Assembly (NCBI GenBank): GCA_964495465.1
Contig: CAZBWE010000091.1
Location: forward strand, 1-8,131
Source: CAZBWE01 sp964495465
Lineage (GTDB): Bacteria; Planctomycetota; Phycisphaerae; Sedimentisphaerales; Anaerobacaceae
Direction: 5' to 3'
Length of the DNA stretch: 8,131 bases
The notes beneath the pieces were generated by a model that had not been told where the DNA came from, made no database searches, and worked only from the letters and a program-made list of their open reading frames with translations. Each line of letters opens with the position of its first letter. Position 1 is the stretch's first letter. Position numbers and translations under genes: made by a program. This document shows positions 1-6,208 of this stretch, piece by piece.

Positions 1-9
1 CATAAACAT

Positions 10-29
10 AGAAGTTGTTATTTACTTCT
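10..29 (-). terminator. weak hairpin after tRNA-Asn
   Basis: A 6-base inverted repeat (AGAAGT / ACTTCT, 8-base loop) lies just past the 3' end of the tRNA. The bases after it on the minus strand are T-rich but not a clean T run. It could help end or process the tRNA transcript. The call is weak because the stem is short and AT-rich. Confidence 0.25.
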
Positions 30-36
30 CCCACAC

Positions 37-109
37 CTCCCCGAGTAGGACTCGAACCTACAACCTAGCGGTTAACAGCCGCTCGCTCTACCAGTTGAGC
101 TATCGGGGA
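37..109 (-). tRNA. tRNA-Asn, anticodon GTT
   Basis: Read on the minus strand this folds into a full cloverleaf of 73 bases. The acceptor arm TCCCCGA pairs perfectly with TCGGGGA. The D stem is GCTC/GAGC, the anticodon stem AGCGG/CCGCT with loop CTGTTAA (anticodon GTT, asparagine), the variable loop AGGTT, and the T stem GTAGG/CCTAC with loop TTCGAGT. The discriminator base is G, as is usual for tRNA-Asn. The 3' CCA is not encoded: the next bases are GTG, so CCA must be added by the nucleotidyltransferase. It stands alone here, divergent from the kinase gene. Confidence 0.97.
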
Positions 110-509
110 ACAATCGGACATCAATCAATTCCTGTTTTACCCAAAGTTACTTTCGCCCAAATTTCTTAGAGCATTATCTCGATATTAATGGCTCTGTCAA
201 GATGCACTTTTTTTTCGGGCGAATAAAGCAAAAAAATCGCAGTAATATCTGGATAAAACATCGGTTATATTATAAACTTACAGTACTTAAATGAACCCGT
301 TTTGCCATTTTGAAAAGAGGTTTTTTACATAATTTCGGGGCAATTTCAGGAAAATTTTGTAAGTTTTATGGGCTGTTTTGCTTTTTATAACGATATTAAA
401 TCTATCGATAGGACGTAGAATCGGCAGAACAGGATTATTATTTTGCGCATCTATATATATTTATGGCAAAATATCAGTAAATCGTTAAATCCCGGGCGTC
501 ATTACTTAT
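110..509. other. AT-rich intergenic region between tRNA-Asn and kinase
   Basis: About 400 bases without a credible coding sequence. The left part carries the tRNA promoter. The remainder is AT-rich with several A or T runs (for example around 207-215 and 230-236). I see no plus-strand promoter with two good hexamers at proper spacing for the kinase gene, no riboswitch motif and no strong hairpin. The last 25 bases before the kinase ATG hold no Shine-Dalgarno-like sequence. Confidence 0.6.
173..200 (-). promoter_or_regulatory. sigma70-type promoter for tRNA-Asn
   Basis: On the minus strand a perfect -35 hexamer TTGACA (200-195) is followed after 16 bases by GATAAT (178-173), which matches the -10 consensus at five of six positions. 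Transcription should begin near 166, giving a leader of roughly 55 bases before the mature tRNA 5' end at 109. No other minus-strand gene lies between, so the tRNA is the obvious target. Confidence 0.75.
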
Positions 510-1370
510 ATGGCTAAAGATATACTGAATGTTGGCGGTTTTACCATAGTAGGAAGGATTGGCAATGGCGCCCGCAGTACCATCTATGAGGCAACCGACA
601 ATATTGACAATTCAAGGATTGCACTAAAACGGGTCATTTTTGAAAGGCCGGAGGATGAAAGGGTATTTGAGCAGACCGAAACCGAGTATAAAGTGGCCCG
701 GCGGATAGACCATCCGTACGTCCGCAAGTGCTATAAACTAAAGAAAATCCGCAGTATGTTTAAGGTAAAAGAGATTCTGCTTTCTATGGAGCTATTTGAC
801 GGCAAAACTCTTGAAGATAGCCCCACTTTAAGCCTAGGCGATGTGCTTCTGGTATTCAGAATGGTTGCAAGTGGTCTTCAGGTTATGCACAGAGAAGGAT
901 TTGTCCATTGTGACATAAAGCCGAATAACATCCTTATAAACAAGTCCGGCTCGATTAAAATAATAGACCTCGGTCAGAGTTGTAGAATTGGGACGATAAA
1001 ATCGAGGATTCAGGGCACGCCCGACTATATTGCGCCGGAGCAGGTCAAGCGTAGGCCGCTTGTGCCTAAGACCGATATCTTTAATCTGGGCGCGACAATG
1101 TACTGGGCCCTTACCGGCAAGAATATCCCCACTCTAATACCGAAAAAAGATGAATTCGGCCTGCCCATAACACAGCCTCGTTTGGCGCCGAACGAGATAA
1201 AAAAACAGCTGCCGGCCGGAATATCAAAGCTTGTGATGGATTGTATCGAGGATGACCCCTCCAAACGCCCGCTTAATATGATGACTGTTATATCAAGACT
1301 GGATCTGATGGTTCACAGCATATTCGGCGGTAAAATAAGAGCAAATAAAAATGCCTCAGACGATAATTGA
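510..1370 (+). CDS. Hanks-type serine/threonine protein kinase, soluble
   Basis: A 286-residue protein that is essentially one kinase domain, expected to transfer the ATP gamma-phosphate to Ser/Thr of target proteins in the cytoplasm. Visible in order: glycine-rich loop (IGNGA, residues 17-21), ATP-anchoring Lys40 (IALK), probable helix-C Glu59, catalytic loop HCDIKPNN (133-140, catalytic Asp135), metal-binding DLG (153-155) in place of DFG, APE (175-177), the D189/G194 pair of helix F and Arg253 near the end. The HRD arginine is a cysteine, so this is a non-RD kinase. There is no transmembrane segment and no PASTA, FHA or other sensor domain, unlike many bacterial kinases of this class. The ATG at 510 is the only plausible start, since an in-frame TAA lies at 486-488; no Shine-Dalgarno sequence precedes it. 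The gene overlaps the phosphatase gene downstream by 20 bases. Its substrates are unknown. Confidence 0.93.
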   Translation: MAKDILNVGGFTIVGRIGNGARSTIYEATDNIDNSRIALKRVIFERPEDERVFEQTETEYKVARRIDHPYVRKCYKLKKIRSMFKVKEILLSMELFDGKTLEDSPTLSLGDVLLVFRMVASGLQVMHREGFVHCDIKPNNILINKSGSIKIIDLGQSCRIGTIKSRIQGTPDYIAPEQVKRRPLVPKTDIFNLGATMYWALTGKNIPTLIPKKDEFGLPITQPRLAPNEIKKQLPAGISKLVMDCIEDDPSKRPLNMMTVISRLDLMVHSIFGGKIRANKNASDDN

Positions 1371-2199
1371 CCTGCTAAACAGGGCCGCAGAAGCCAAAAA
1401 TGCAGATAAGTTTCGACAAGGCAATTTGATATGCCTGCCTTGTGAGGGCAGTTTGGTAATATCAGGTGATATCCATGGACATCGGCGAAATTTTGAAAAA
1501 ATAGTAGCGTTTGCCGATTTGGAAAATAATCCCGACAGACACATTATTCTGCAGGAAATCATACACGGCGGCGAAGAAGACATCCAGGGGGGGTGCTTGT
1601 CTTATAAATTATTGTTTGACATCGTTCGCTATAAATTAGATTTTGCCGACCGTGTGCACATAGTTATGGGAAACCACGCTACGGCTTTTATCACCGACGG
1701 GGAAATCCTAAAAGACGGCAAAGAGATGAATCGTGCAATGCGCTACGCTATCGAAAGGGAGTTCAAAAACGATAGTCACGAGATTATGTCGGCGATGAAG
1801 CGATTTTTACTATCGATGCCTTTGGCGGCCAGATGCGACACGAGAATATGGATTTCACACTCACTTCCCGCTGACCGTTTGGCAGATAAATTTGACAGGG
1901 GAATTTTTGACAGGCCGCTTGAAGTGGAAGACCTGGAAAAACCGGGTTCCGCCTATCTCTTAACGTGGGGCAGAAATCACAGTCAGCCACTGCTTGATAA
2001 AATGGCAGAACTTTTCGATGTTGACATATTTGTTCTGGGTCATCAGGCACAGCCGCAGGGATGGAGCCAGGCCGGTAAAAATCTTATAATTATCGCCTCC
2101 GACCATAGCCATGGCTGTCTTATGCAGGTCGATTTGACTAAATCTTATACTATAGAGAAGCTAATTGATTGCATAGTGCCGTTGGCATCGATAGCCTGA
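1351..2199 (+). CDS. metallophosphoesterase, PPP-like protein phosphatase
   Basis: A 282-residue cytoplasmic protein of the calcineurin-like metallophosphoesterase fold. Motifs seen: GDIHGH (39-44, metal ligands Asp40 and His42), GNHA (107-110, Asn108 and catalytic-type His109), SHS (169-171, His170) and LGHQAQPQGW (229-238, His231). These match the PPP-type order GDxHG, GNHE, H, GH. The second PPP motif GDxVDRG is absent; LQEIIHGGEED (67-77) stands in its place, so the bridging aspartate is missing and Glu69 or His72 may serve instead. I recall similar LQE(V/I)IHG sequences in planctomycete relatives, which would make this a subfamily trait rather than a defect, but could not check. Its ATG lies inside the end of the kinase gene (+1 frame), suggesting translational coupling; only a weak purine run (AAGAG) precedes it. 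The likely role is to reverse phosphorylation by the neighbouring kinase; a small-molecule phosphatase role is also possible. Confidence 0.85.
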   Translation: MPQTIIDLLNRAAEAKNADKFRQGNLICLPCEGSLVISGDIHGHRRNFEKIVAFADLENNPDRHIILQEIIHGGEEDIQGGCLSYKLLFDIVRYKLDFADRVHIVMGNHATAFITDGEILKDGKEMNRAMRYAIEREFKNDSHEIMSAMKRFLLSMPLAARCDTRIWISHSLPADRLADKFDRGIFDRPLEVEDLEKPGSAYLLTWGRNHSQPLLDKMAELFDVDIFVLGHQAQPQGWSQAGKNLIIIASDHSHGCLMQVDLTKSYTIEKLIDCIVPLASIA

Positions 2200-2334
2200 T
2201 AACCCAAAACTTAAAACGGAAAGCTCAAAACCGGAATGTAAATCGTAGAATAAAAGTTGAATACAAAGCAGCTTGGGTTTTGGGCTTTGCAATTTTACTT
2301 TGCATTTTTCACTTTTCATTTTAAACTCTCTGTG
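2200..2334. repeat. low-complexity A/T-tract spacer
   Basis: The spacer before the glycosyltransferase consists of two simple-sequence parts. The left part is A-rich with repeated AAAAC/CAAAAC units (2203-2235). The right part is T-rich, with repeated pyrimidine runs and TTTGCA/TTTTCA units (about 2285-2322). CCCAAAAC at 2203-2210 has an inverted copy GTTTTGGG at 2277-2284. The frame of the downstream gene stays open through the T-rich part and would give a Phe-rich peptide, but the sequence looks like a degenerate intergenic repeat rather than coding DNA. No clear promoter is seen. Confidence 0.4.
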
Positions 2335-3579
2335 ATGAATTGGTATTATTATATAGCCCTGGCGGCGGTTGTCTCACAATTACTATTTTTGCATCAGGCG
2401 TATAAAAACTACCGCTACGCACTGGAAAAATACAAAAAGAGGCGGCTATTATATAATTTGCGTGTTGCGTTGATTGTGCCGTGCAAGGGTCTTGACCCTG
2501 CTTTTCAAAAAAATATCACCTCATTTTTTAATCAGGACTACGAAAATTATCTACTGTGGTTTGTAGTAGCCGACGAGCAAGACCCGGCCTATGGCGAATT
2601 ATGTAAACTGAAAGACCAGATAAGCCAGACTTCAAAGGCGAAAGACATACAAATATTAATTGCTGGAAAAATAGACGAGCGACAAAAATGTAGCCAAAAG
2701 ATCCATAATTTGCTCTACTGCTACGAGAAAATCGGAGATGAGGTTGAAGTCCTTGCCTTTGCTGATTCCGATGTCTGTGTGCGTAGCGACTGGCTAAGAC
2801 ACATAGTCTGGCCTCTTCGACAGTACAGGTATGGTGCCACCAGCGGTTACCGTTGGTTTATACCGACGAAGCAAAATCTGGCCAGCTTGGCTTTATCGGC
2901 GGTAAACGCCAAGGTCGCTCAACTGCTCGGCAACACCCGCTTCAACGTGGCCTGGGGTGGGTCTATGGCTATACGCGTCGATGTCTTTCGCAAAGTAGGT
3001 CTTGATAAAATCTGGCCAAAAACTCTAAGCGATGATTTATCGTTAACCTACGCTGTAAAAAAAGCCGGTATGAAAGTGGCTTTCGTTCCTGCCTGTCTGG
3101 TGGCTTCGTATGAATCCACTACCTGGGGCGAGCTTTTTGAATTTGGCCGGCGGCAATTTCTAATAACCCGAGTAAGTAAGCCAGGAACATGGTGGTTCGG
3201 ATTATTCAGCAGTTTATACTCGGTATTGGGTATATGGGCGACAGCGGCTCTGGCCATTTACGCCGCAATTATCGCAGATAAAAACCTGACACTTTTCGCT
3301 GCTGTCCCGATTGTTTTTTTTGCAGGTCAATTGATACGGGCAATACTGCGCCAGGATATGGCTGAGAAACTGCTTGGCTACGAGATACAGGAAGGAAGTG
3401 AACAGTGGCGGGCTATGAGAGCGGCCCGGACGGCTGATATATTTTTCTCTTGGCTGTGGTCGTTACTGTTGTTGGTCTTTATTATCTCCTCGGCTTTCGG
3501 CAGAATTATTTGCTGGCGCGGGATACGCTATAAACTGCTCGGCCCAACCGAAACAACTGTAGAAGAATCTCGAACCTGA
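2335..3579 (+). CDS. membrane glycosyltransferase, GT2/GT21 (ceramide glucosyltransferase-like)
   Basis: About 414 residues from the ATG at 2335. A single N-terminal membrane helix (3-23) precedes a cytoplasmic GT-A domain, and three membrane helices follow (about 286-314, 317-338, 368-392). The domain opens with ALIVPCKG (45-52). D1 is probably Asp80 (VVADEQD), D2 is DSD (144-146), D3 is SDD (232-234) and the region of the (Q/R)xxRW motif reads RRQFLITR (272-279). A Lys-x-x-Asn pair (122-125) and a late WRGIRY (394-399) also fit. This order and spacing resemble ceramide glucosyltransferase and the hopanoid enzyme HpnI, so transfer of a sugar from a nucleotide sugar to a membrane lipid is likely; donor and acceptor are unknown. 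The frame extends upstream to a TTG at 2257, but those residues come from low-complexity DNA; GTG at 2332 is another option. No Shine-Dalgarno sequence is seen. It follows the phosphatase by 135 bases and may be a separate unit. Confidence 0.88.
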   Translation: MNWYYYIALAAVVSQLLFLHQAYKNYRYALEKYKKRRLLYNLRVALIVPCKGLDPAFQKNITSFFNQDYENYLLWFVVADEQDPAYGELCKLKDQISQTSKAKDIQILIAGKIDERQKCSQKIHNLLYCYEKIGDEVEVLAFADSDVCVRSDWLRHIVWPLRQYRYGATSGYRWFIPTKQNLASLALSAVNAKVAQLLGNTRFNVAWGGSMAIRVDVFRKVGLDKIWPKTLSDDLSLTYAVKKAGMKVAFVPACLVASYESTTWGELFEFGRRQFLITRVSKPGTWWFGLFSSLYSVLGIWATAALAIYAAIIADKNLTLFAAVPIVFFAGQLIRAILRQDMAEKLLGYEIQEGSEQWRAMRAARTADIFFSWLWSLLLLVFIISSAFGRIICWRGIRYKLLGPTETTVEESRT

Positions 3580-3640
3580 TAAATATCTTTCATTGAATGT
3601 AAAGAGACATATCCGAAGTTTTTGTTGTCCCTGCTGTATT

Positions 3641-4615
3641 TTACTTATGACCTTCTGTTAGTTCTGTTTTTTCTTGTTTTTGCTCATCAGGTGAAGTGGC
3701 AGATATCGTTTTGGATGATATTTCGGCAATTGGTATGGGTGTTTGTTGTTTCGTATCAGCCAGGACCTCGATTTTACCTTCTTGAGATACTTCGACGACT
3801 GGAATCGTCGGCGTTTTTCGTTCAGTTTTGTTTTCGGATTCGGCCAGGGCCAAGATGGCTTTTTGCACAGCTTCTTCGGCGGGCTCATCAGTCAATGGCC
3901 GTAAATATATAGCAGATGAAGATTTCGATTGTTTGGCCCAAACTAATTCCTCTCGAATCAGTTCCAGCAGTGCGAGGAACAATCCAATCATCACCGCTCG
4001 GTTGGCCCCGGACTCGAAGACACTTTCGAAGCTCATCGGGCCTTCTGTCTGCAGTCGATGCAAAATTTCTATTTGGTATAAATCAATTGGAGTGTCGTCT
4101 TTGATGTGGCTTATATCAGTCAGGGTTCCCGTGGCCTTGCATATAGAGTCAAAGGCCTCCAGCAGGTCCCAGACGTTCACCTGCTCAATGTCTATCTCCG
4201 GTTCGGCATCGGGCTTTAATTGTTCGATAATGCTGCCGGGACGGGTGAAGCGCTCTTGACGCTCATCAGCGGCGGCTTCAAGCAGATTGGCGGCATCTTT
4301 GAATTTTTTATACTCGAGAAGCTGTCGGATTAGCTCTGCGCGCGGGTCGGTCGAATCTTCCTGTAATAACTGCTCAGTTTCCACTTTTGGCAGGAGCATC
4401 GACGATTTTATCTGCATCAGCGTTGCAGCCATTACCAAAAAGTCCCCGGCAACATCGATATCAAGACTTTTCAGCATCTCAATGTAGTGAATATACTGGT
4501 CGGTTATTTTGGCAATTGAGATGTCGTATATATCCACTTCCTCTTTGCGGACCAGATATAACAGCAGGTCCATAGGTCCTGCAAATATGTCAAGAGCTAC
4601 ACGGTAATCAGCCAA
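3641..4615 (-). CDS. scpA: segregation and condensation protein A
   Basis: A 324-residue kleisin of the SMC-ScpAB condensin, which bridges the SMC heads and helps compact and segregate the chromosome on the nucleoid. The N-terminal SMC-binding part shows the family opening FAGPMDLLLYLV (11-22), then VDIYDISIAKITDQYI (27-42), and the helix DFLVMAATLMQIKSSMLLP (58-76). The C-terminal winged-helix region (about 178-240) ends in IYLRP. ScpA is usually about 230-270 residues, so residues 241-324 are an extra tail, charged and Thr/Ser/Pro/Lys/Glu-rich. The start is TTG at 4615: AGGAG (4626-4622) lies 6 bases upstream and the protein then opens like other ScpAs. The preceding gene's TAA directly abuts this start. 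scpB, often next to scpA, is not in this window. Confidence 0.95.
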   Translation of the reverse strand: MADYRVALDIFAGPMDLLLYLVRKEEVDIYDISIAKITDQYIHYIEMLKSLDIDVAGDFLVMAATLMQIKSSMLLPKVETEQLLQEDSTDPRAELIRQLLEYKKFKDAANLLEAAADERQERFTRPGSIIEQLKPDAEPEIDIEQVNVWDLLEAFDSICKATGTLTDISHIKDDTPIDLYQIEILHRLQTEGPMSFESVFESGANRAVMIGLFLALLELIREELVWAKQSKSSSAIYLRPLTDEPAEEAVQKAILALAESENKTERKTPTIPVVEVSQEGKIEVLADTKQQTPIPIAEISSKTISATSPDEQKQEKTELTEGHK

Positions 4616-4867
4616 TTACTGCTCCTGTGTATCATCCGGCGTTTCGTCGCCGGAGGTTCTATGAGATTTGAGGATTTCCTTTGCCTGTTCCGCCTGGCTT
4701 TGGAGAACTTGAATTTCCGGGCCTTCAATCGCAGGTATCGAGTATATGTTTGAGGCGTTCTCGCCGGTGGCGATTGCTTTGATTCCGTAATCGGCAAGAA
4801 GCTGTTTCGCCAACTCGGCCTCAATGTAATTTGGAAACTGCGCAATTGTAACAAGCTTATCAGCCAT
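4616..4867 (-). CDS. DUF2007 small protein (putative signal-transducing protein)
   Basis: An 83-residue soluble protein. Residues 5-65 look like the DUF2007 domain (called 'putative prokaryotic signal transducing protein' in family databases): a first strand KLVTIAQF, then a helix with EAELAKQLLADYGIKA where the small ferredoxin-like fold usually begins, and a second half IQVLQSQAEQAKEIL. The last 17 residues are acidic and polar and probably disordered. No catalytic residues or membrane segments are evident, and the biochemical role of the family is not established. The ATG at 4867 lies 2 bases after the trpS stop and the TAA abuts the scpA start, so it is the middle gene of a compact operon. 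Only a weak Shine-Dalgarno-like GGTAG precedes it, so expression probably depends on translation of trpS. Confidence 0.85.
   Translation of the reverse strand: MADKLVTIAQFPNYIEAELAKQLLADYGIKAIATGENASNIYSIPAIEGPEIQVLQSQAEQAKEILKSHRTSGDETPDDTQEQ
4622..4626 (-). promoter_or_regulatory. Shine-Dalgarno site deciding the scpA TTG start
   Basis: AGGAG on the minus strand, 6 bases before TTG at 4615-4613. It lies inside the last codons of the DUF2007 gene, so ribosomes ending that gene can restart on scpA. No ATG near this position would give a normal ScpA N terminus. Confidence 0.75.
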
Positions 4868-4869
4868 CG

Positions 4870-5835
4870 TTAATCTACCAGCCCCATTGCCTCACGGACT
4901 TGGGCAAGGGTTTCGACAGCTATGACCCTTGCTCGTTCGGCACCGTTTGCCAGAACTTCTTTGACATATTCTATATTGCCTTGTAGCTCGGCTCTTTTTT
5001 GTCTATATGGCTTGAAATAATCTATTATCAGCTCAGCAAGACGTTTTTTGACCTCGCTATAGCCCATGCCGCTGCTGCGATATCTTTTTTCCCACTCAGC
5101 TAACTCGTCCGGCGAGGCGACTAATTTCAAAAGCGCAAAGACATTACATTTTTCGGGGTCTTTGCTCTCTTCGACCGGTGTCGAATCGGTAACAATACGC
5201 ATAATCTTTTTTCTGATGCTTTCTTCCGGCTCAAAAATCTCGATAGTGTTTCCGTAGCTTTTGCTCATTTTTTGGCCGTCGATGCCCGGAACAACGGCTA
5301 CGGATTCGACGATGTGCTCGTTTGGTATAGTGAGGATTTCGCCGTAGATATTATTGAATTTTATGGCGATGTCGCGAGTAACTTCGATGTGTTGTTTCTG
5401 GTCGGCGCCTACAGGCACTAAATCCGATTTGTAAATCAGGATATCCGCTGCCTGGAGGACCGGATATGCGAACAGGCCATGATTGGGGCTGATGCCCTGG
5501 GCGACTTTGTCTTTATAGCTTGTGCATCTCTGCAAAAGGCCCATTGGGGTTATGCAGGACAACAGCCACGTTAGCTCCGTGACCTGTGGCACAGCGGATT
5601 GGCGCCAGAAAACTGTCTTTTCCGTATCCAGACCTAGGGCAATATAATCCATCGCTACATCGAGGGTATATCGGGCAACTTCGGCAGGTGCAGGGTTACT
5701 GGTCAGGGCATGATAGTCAGCGATGAAGTAAAAGCAGTCGTGCTCCGCCTGGAACTGCAGATGCTGCCGCATCGCGCCGAAGTAATTGCCTATGTGAAGC
5801 CCGCCAGAGGGCTGTATGCCCGAAAGAACTCTCAA
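4870..5835 (-). CDS. trpS: tryptophan--tRNA ligase
   Basis: A class Ic aminoacyl-tRNA synthetase that activates tryptophan with ATP and charges tRNA-Trp in the cytoplasm. From the TTG at 5835 it has 321 residues, close to the usual length of bacterial TrpS. The protein opens with LSGIQPSGGLHIGN, including the HIGH-class motif HIGN (14-17). It then has YPVLQAADIL (124-133), whose Tyr and Asp belong to the tryptophan pocket, GADQKQHIEVTRD (143-155), and an intact KMSKS loop (189-193). The frame is open to another TTG at 5859, but GGGAGG (5846-5841) sits 5 bases before the 5835 TTG and homologues normally begin at this point, so I prefer 5835. It is the first gene of the trpS-DUF2007-scpA operon and has a good promoter upstream. 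No T-box or attenuator is visible in the short leader. Confidence 0.97.
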   Translation of the reverse strand: MRVLSGIQPSGGLHIGNYFGAMRQHLQFQAEHDCFYFIADYHALTSNPAPAEVARYTLDVAMDYIALGLDTEKTVFWRQSAVPQVTELTWLLSCITPMGLLQRCTSYKDKVAQGISPNHGLFAYPVLQAADILIYKSDLVPVGADQKQHIEVTRDIAIKFNNIYGEILTIPNEHIVESVAVVPGIDGQKMSKSYGNTIEIFEPEESIRKKIMRIVTDSTPVEESKDPEKCNVFALLKLVASPDELAEWEKRYRSSGMGYSEVKKRLAELIIDYFKPYRQKRAELQGNIEYVKEVLANGAERARVIAVETLAQVREAMGLVD

Positions 5836-5840
5836 ACTAA

Positions 5841-5846
5841 CCTCCC
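5841..5846 (-). promoter_or_regulatory. Shine-Dalgarno site deciding the trpS TTG start
   Basis: GGGAGG on the minus strand, 5 bases before TTG at 5835-5833. It lies inside the longer open frame from 5859, which supports the shorter protein. Confidence 0.75.
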
Positions 5847-5897
5847 GATTATTAAACAAGAAAAAACTTTAAAGCAAATAATACAAACTGCTGTGAT

Positions 5898-5926
5898 AAG
5901 ATAACGGCATCAGGCGTGTATGTCAA
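5898..5926 (-). promoter_or_regulatory. sigma70-type promoter of the trpS operon
   Basis: A perfect TTGACA (5926-5921) is followed after exactly 17 bases by TATCTT (5903-5898), four of six -10 matches. Transcription would start near 5891, leaving a leader of about 55 bases before the trpS start at 5835. The leader is AT-rich, without an obvious regulatory hairpin. Confidence 0.75.
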
Positions 5927-6208
5927 GGGTTTGAAATTGAGAATCGTAATTCGGGATTATTAAGAGGTATATGCATAATTGGGTAAGTTCATACGTGTCC
6001 TGCTTTGTGGTCCTGAAGATATCTATCTGGGCTGAAAACTGAATGAAATAGTTGCAACAAAGGTGTTAAAAACCTTTGTTTTTGGATATATTTTTTGCGC
6101 GCAGATTCCCCGACAGCGCAAGAACAATGTCCTGCATACCTGCCGTTTCTCGATGAAGCGACTTTATCTCCGGGAGCCCCCAAACACACAAAAGAGTTGG
6201 GAAACCAC
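5927..6208. other. non-coding stretch between trpS promoter and Myb-like gene
   Basis: About 280 bases (over 370 counting from the trpS start) without a gene I can support. An open minus-strand frame at 5989-6222 overlaps the start of this region but gives a protein with no recognisable features and no ribosome binding site. The part nearest the Myb-like gene (about 6095-6180) is GC-richer than its surroundings and may be a 3' untranslated region. I looked for riboswitch, SRP RNA, 6S RNA and tmRNA signatures and recognised none. A terminator-like hairpin is listed separately. Confidence 0.5.
6058..6083 (+). terminator. terminator-like hairpin followed by T5
   Basis: A perfect 7-base stem (CAAAGGT at 6058-6064, ACCTTTG at 6072-6078) with a 7-base loop is followed directly by TTTTT on the plus strand, as in a weak Rho-independent terminator. 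No plus-strand gene lies upstream; on the minus strand, where the Myb-like gene would need it, the run after the stem is only TT. It may shield the region from antisense reading or end an unseen transcript. Confidence 0.4.

Noticed and set aside
440..480. Possible kinase promoter in the TATATATA-rich segment
   Set aside because: No acceptable -35 hexamer at the right distance; AT-rich sequence gives such -10 look-alikes freely.
2257..2334. Upstream TTG start for the glycosyltransferase
   Set aside because: The added 26 residues come from low-complexity T-rich DNA, and the ATG at 2335 gives a normal N-terminal membrane helix.
3587..3604. Imperfect inverted repeat between the converging glycosyltransferase and scpA genes, considered as a terminator
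   Set aside because: Seven pairs with a bulge and a 3-base loop, AT-rich and without a T run; it is not convincing.
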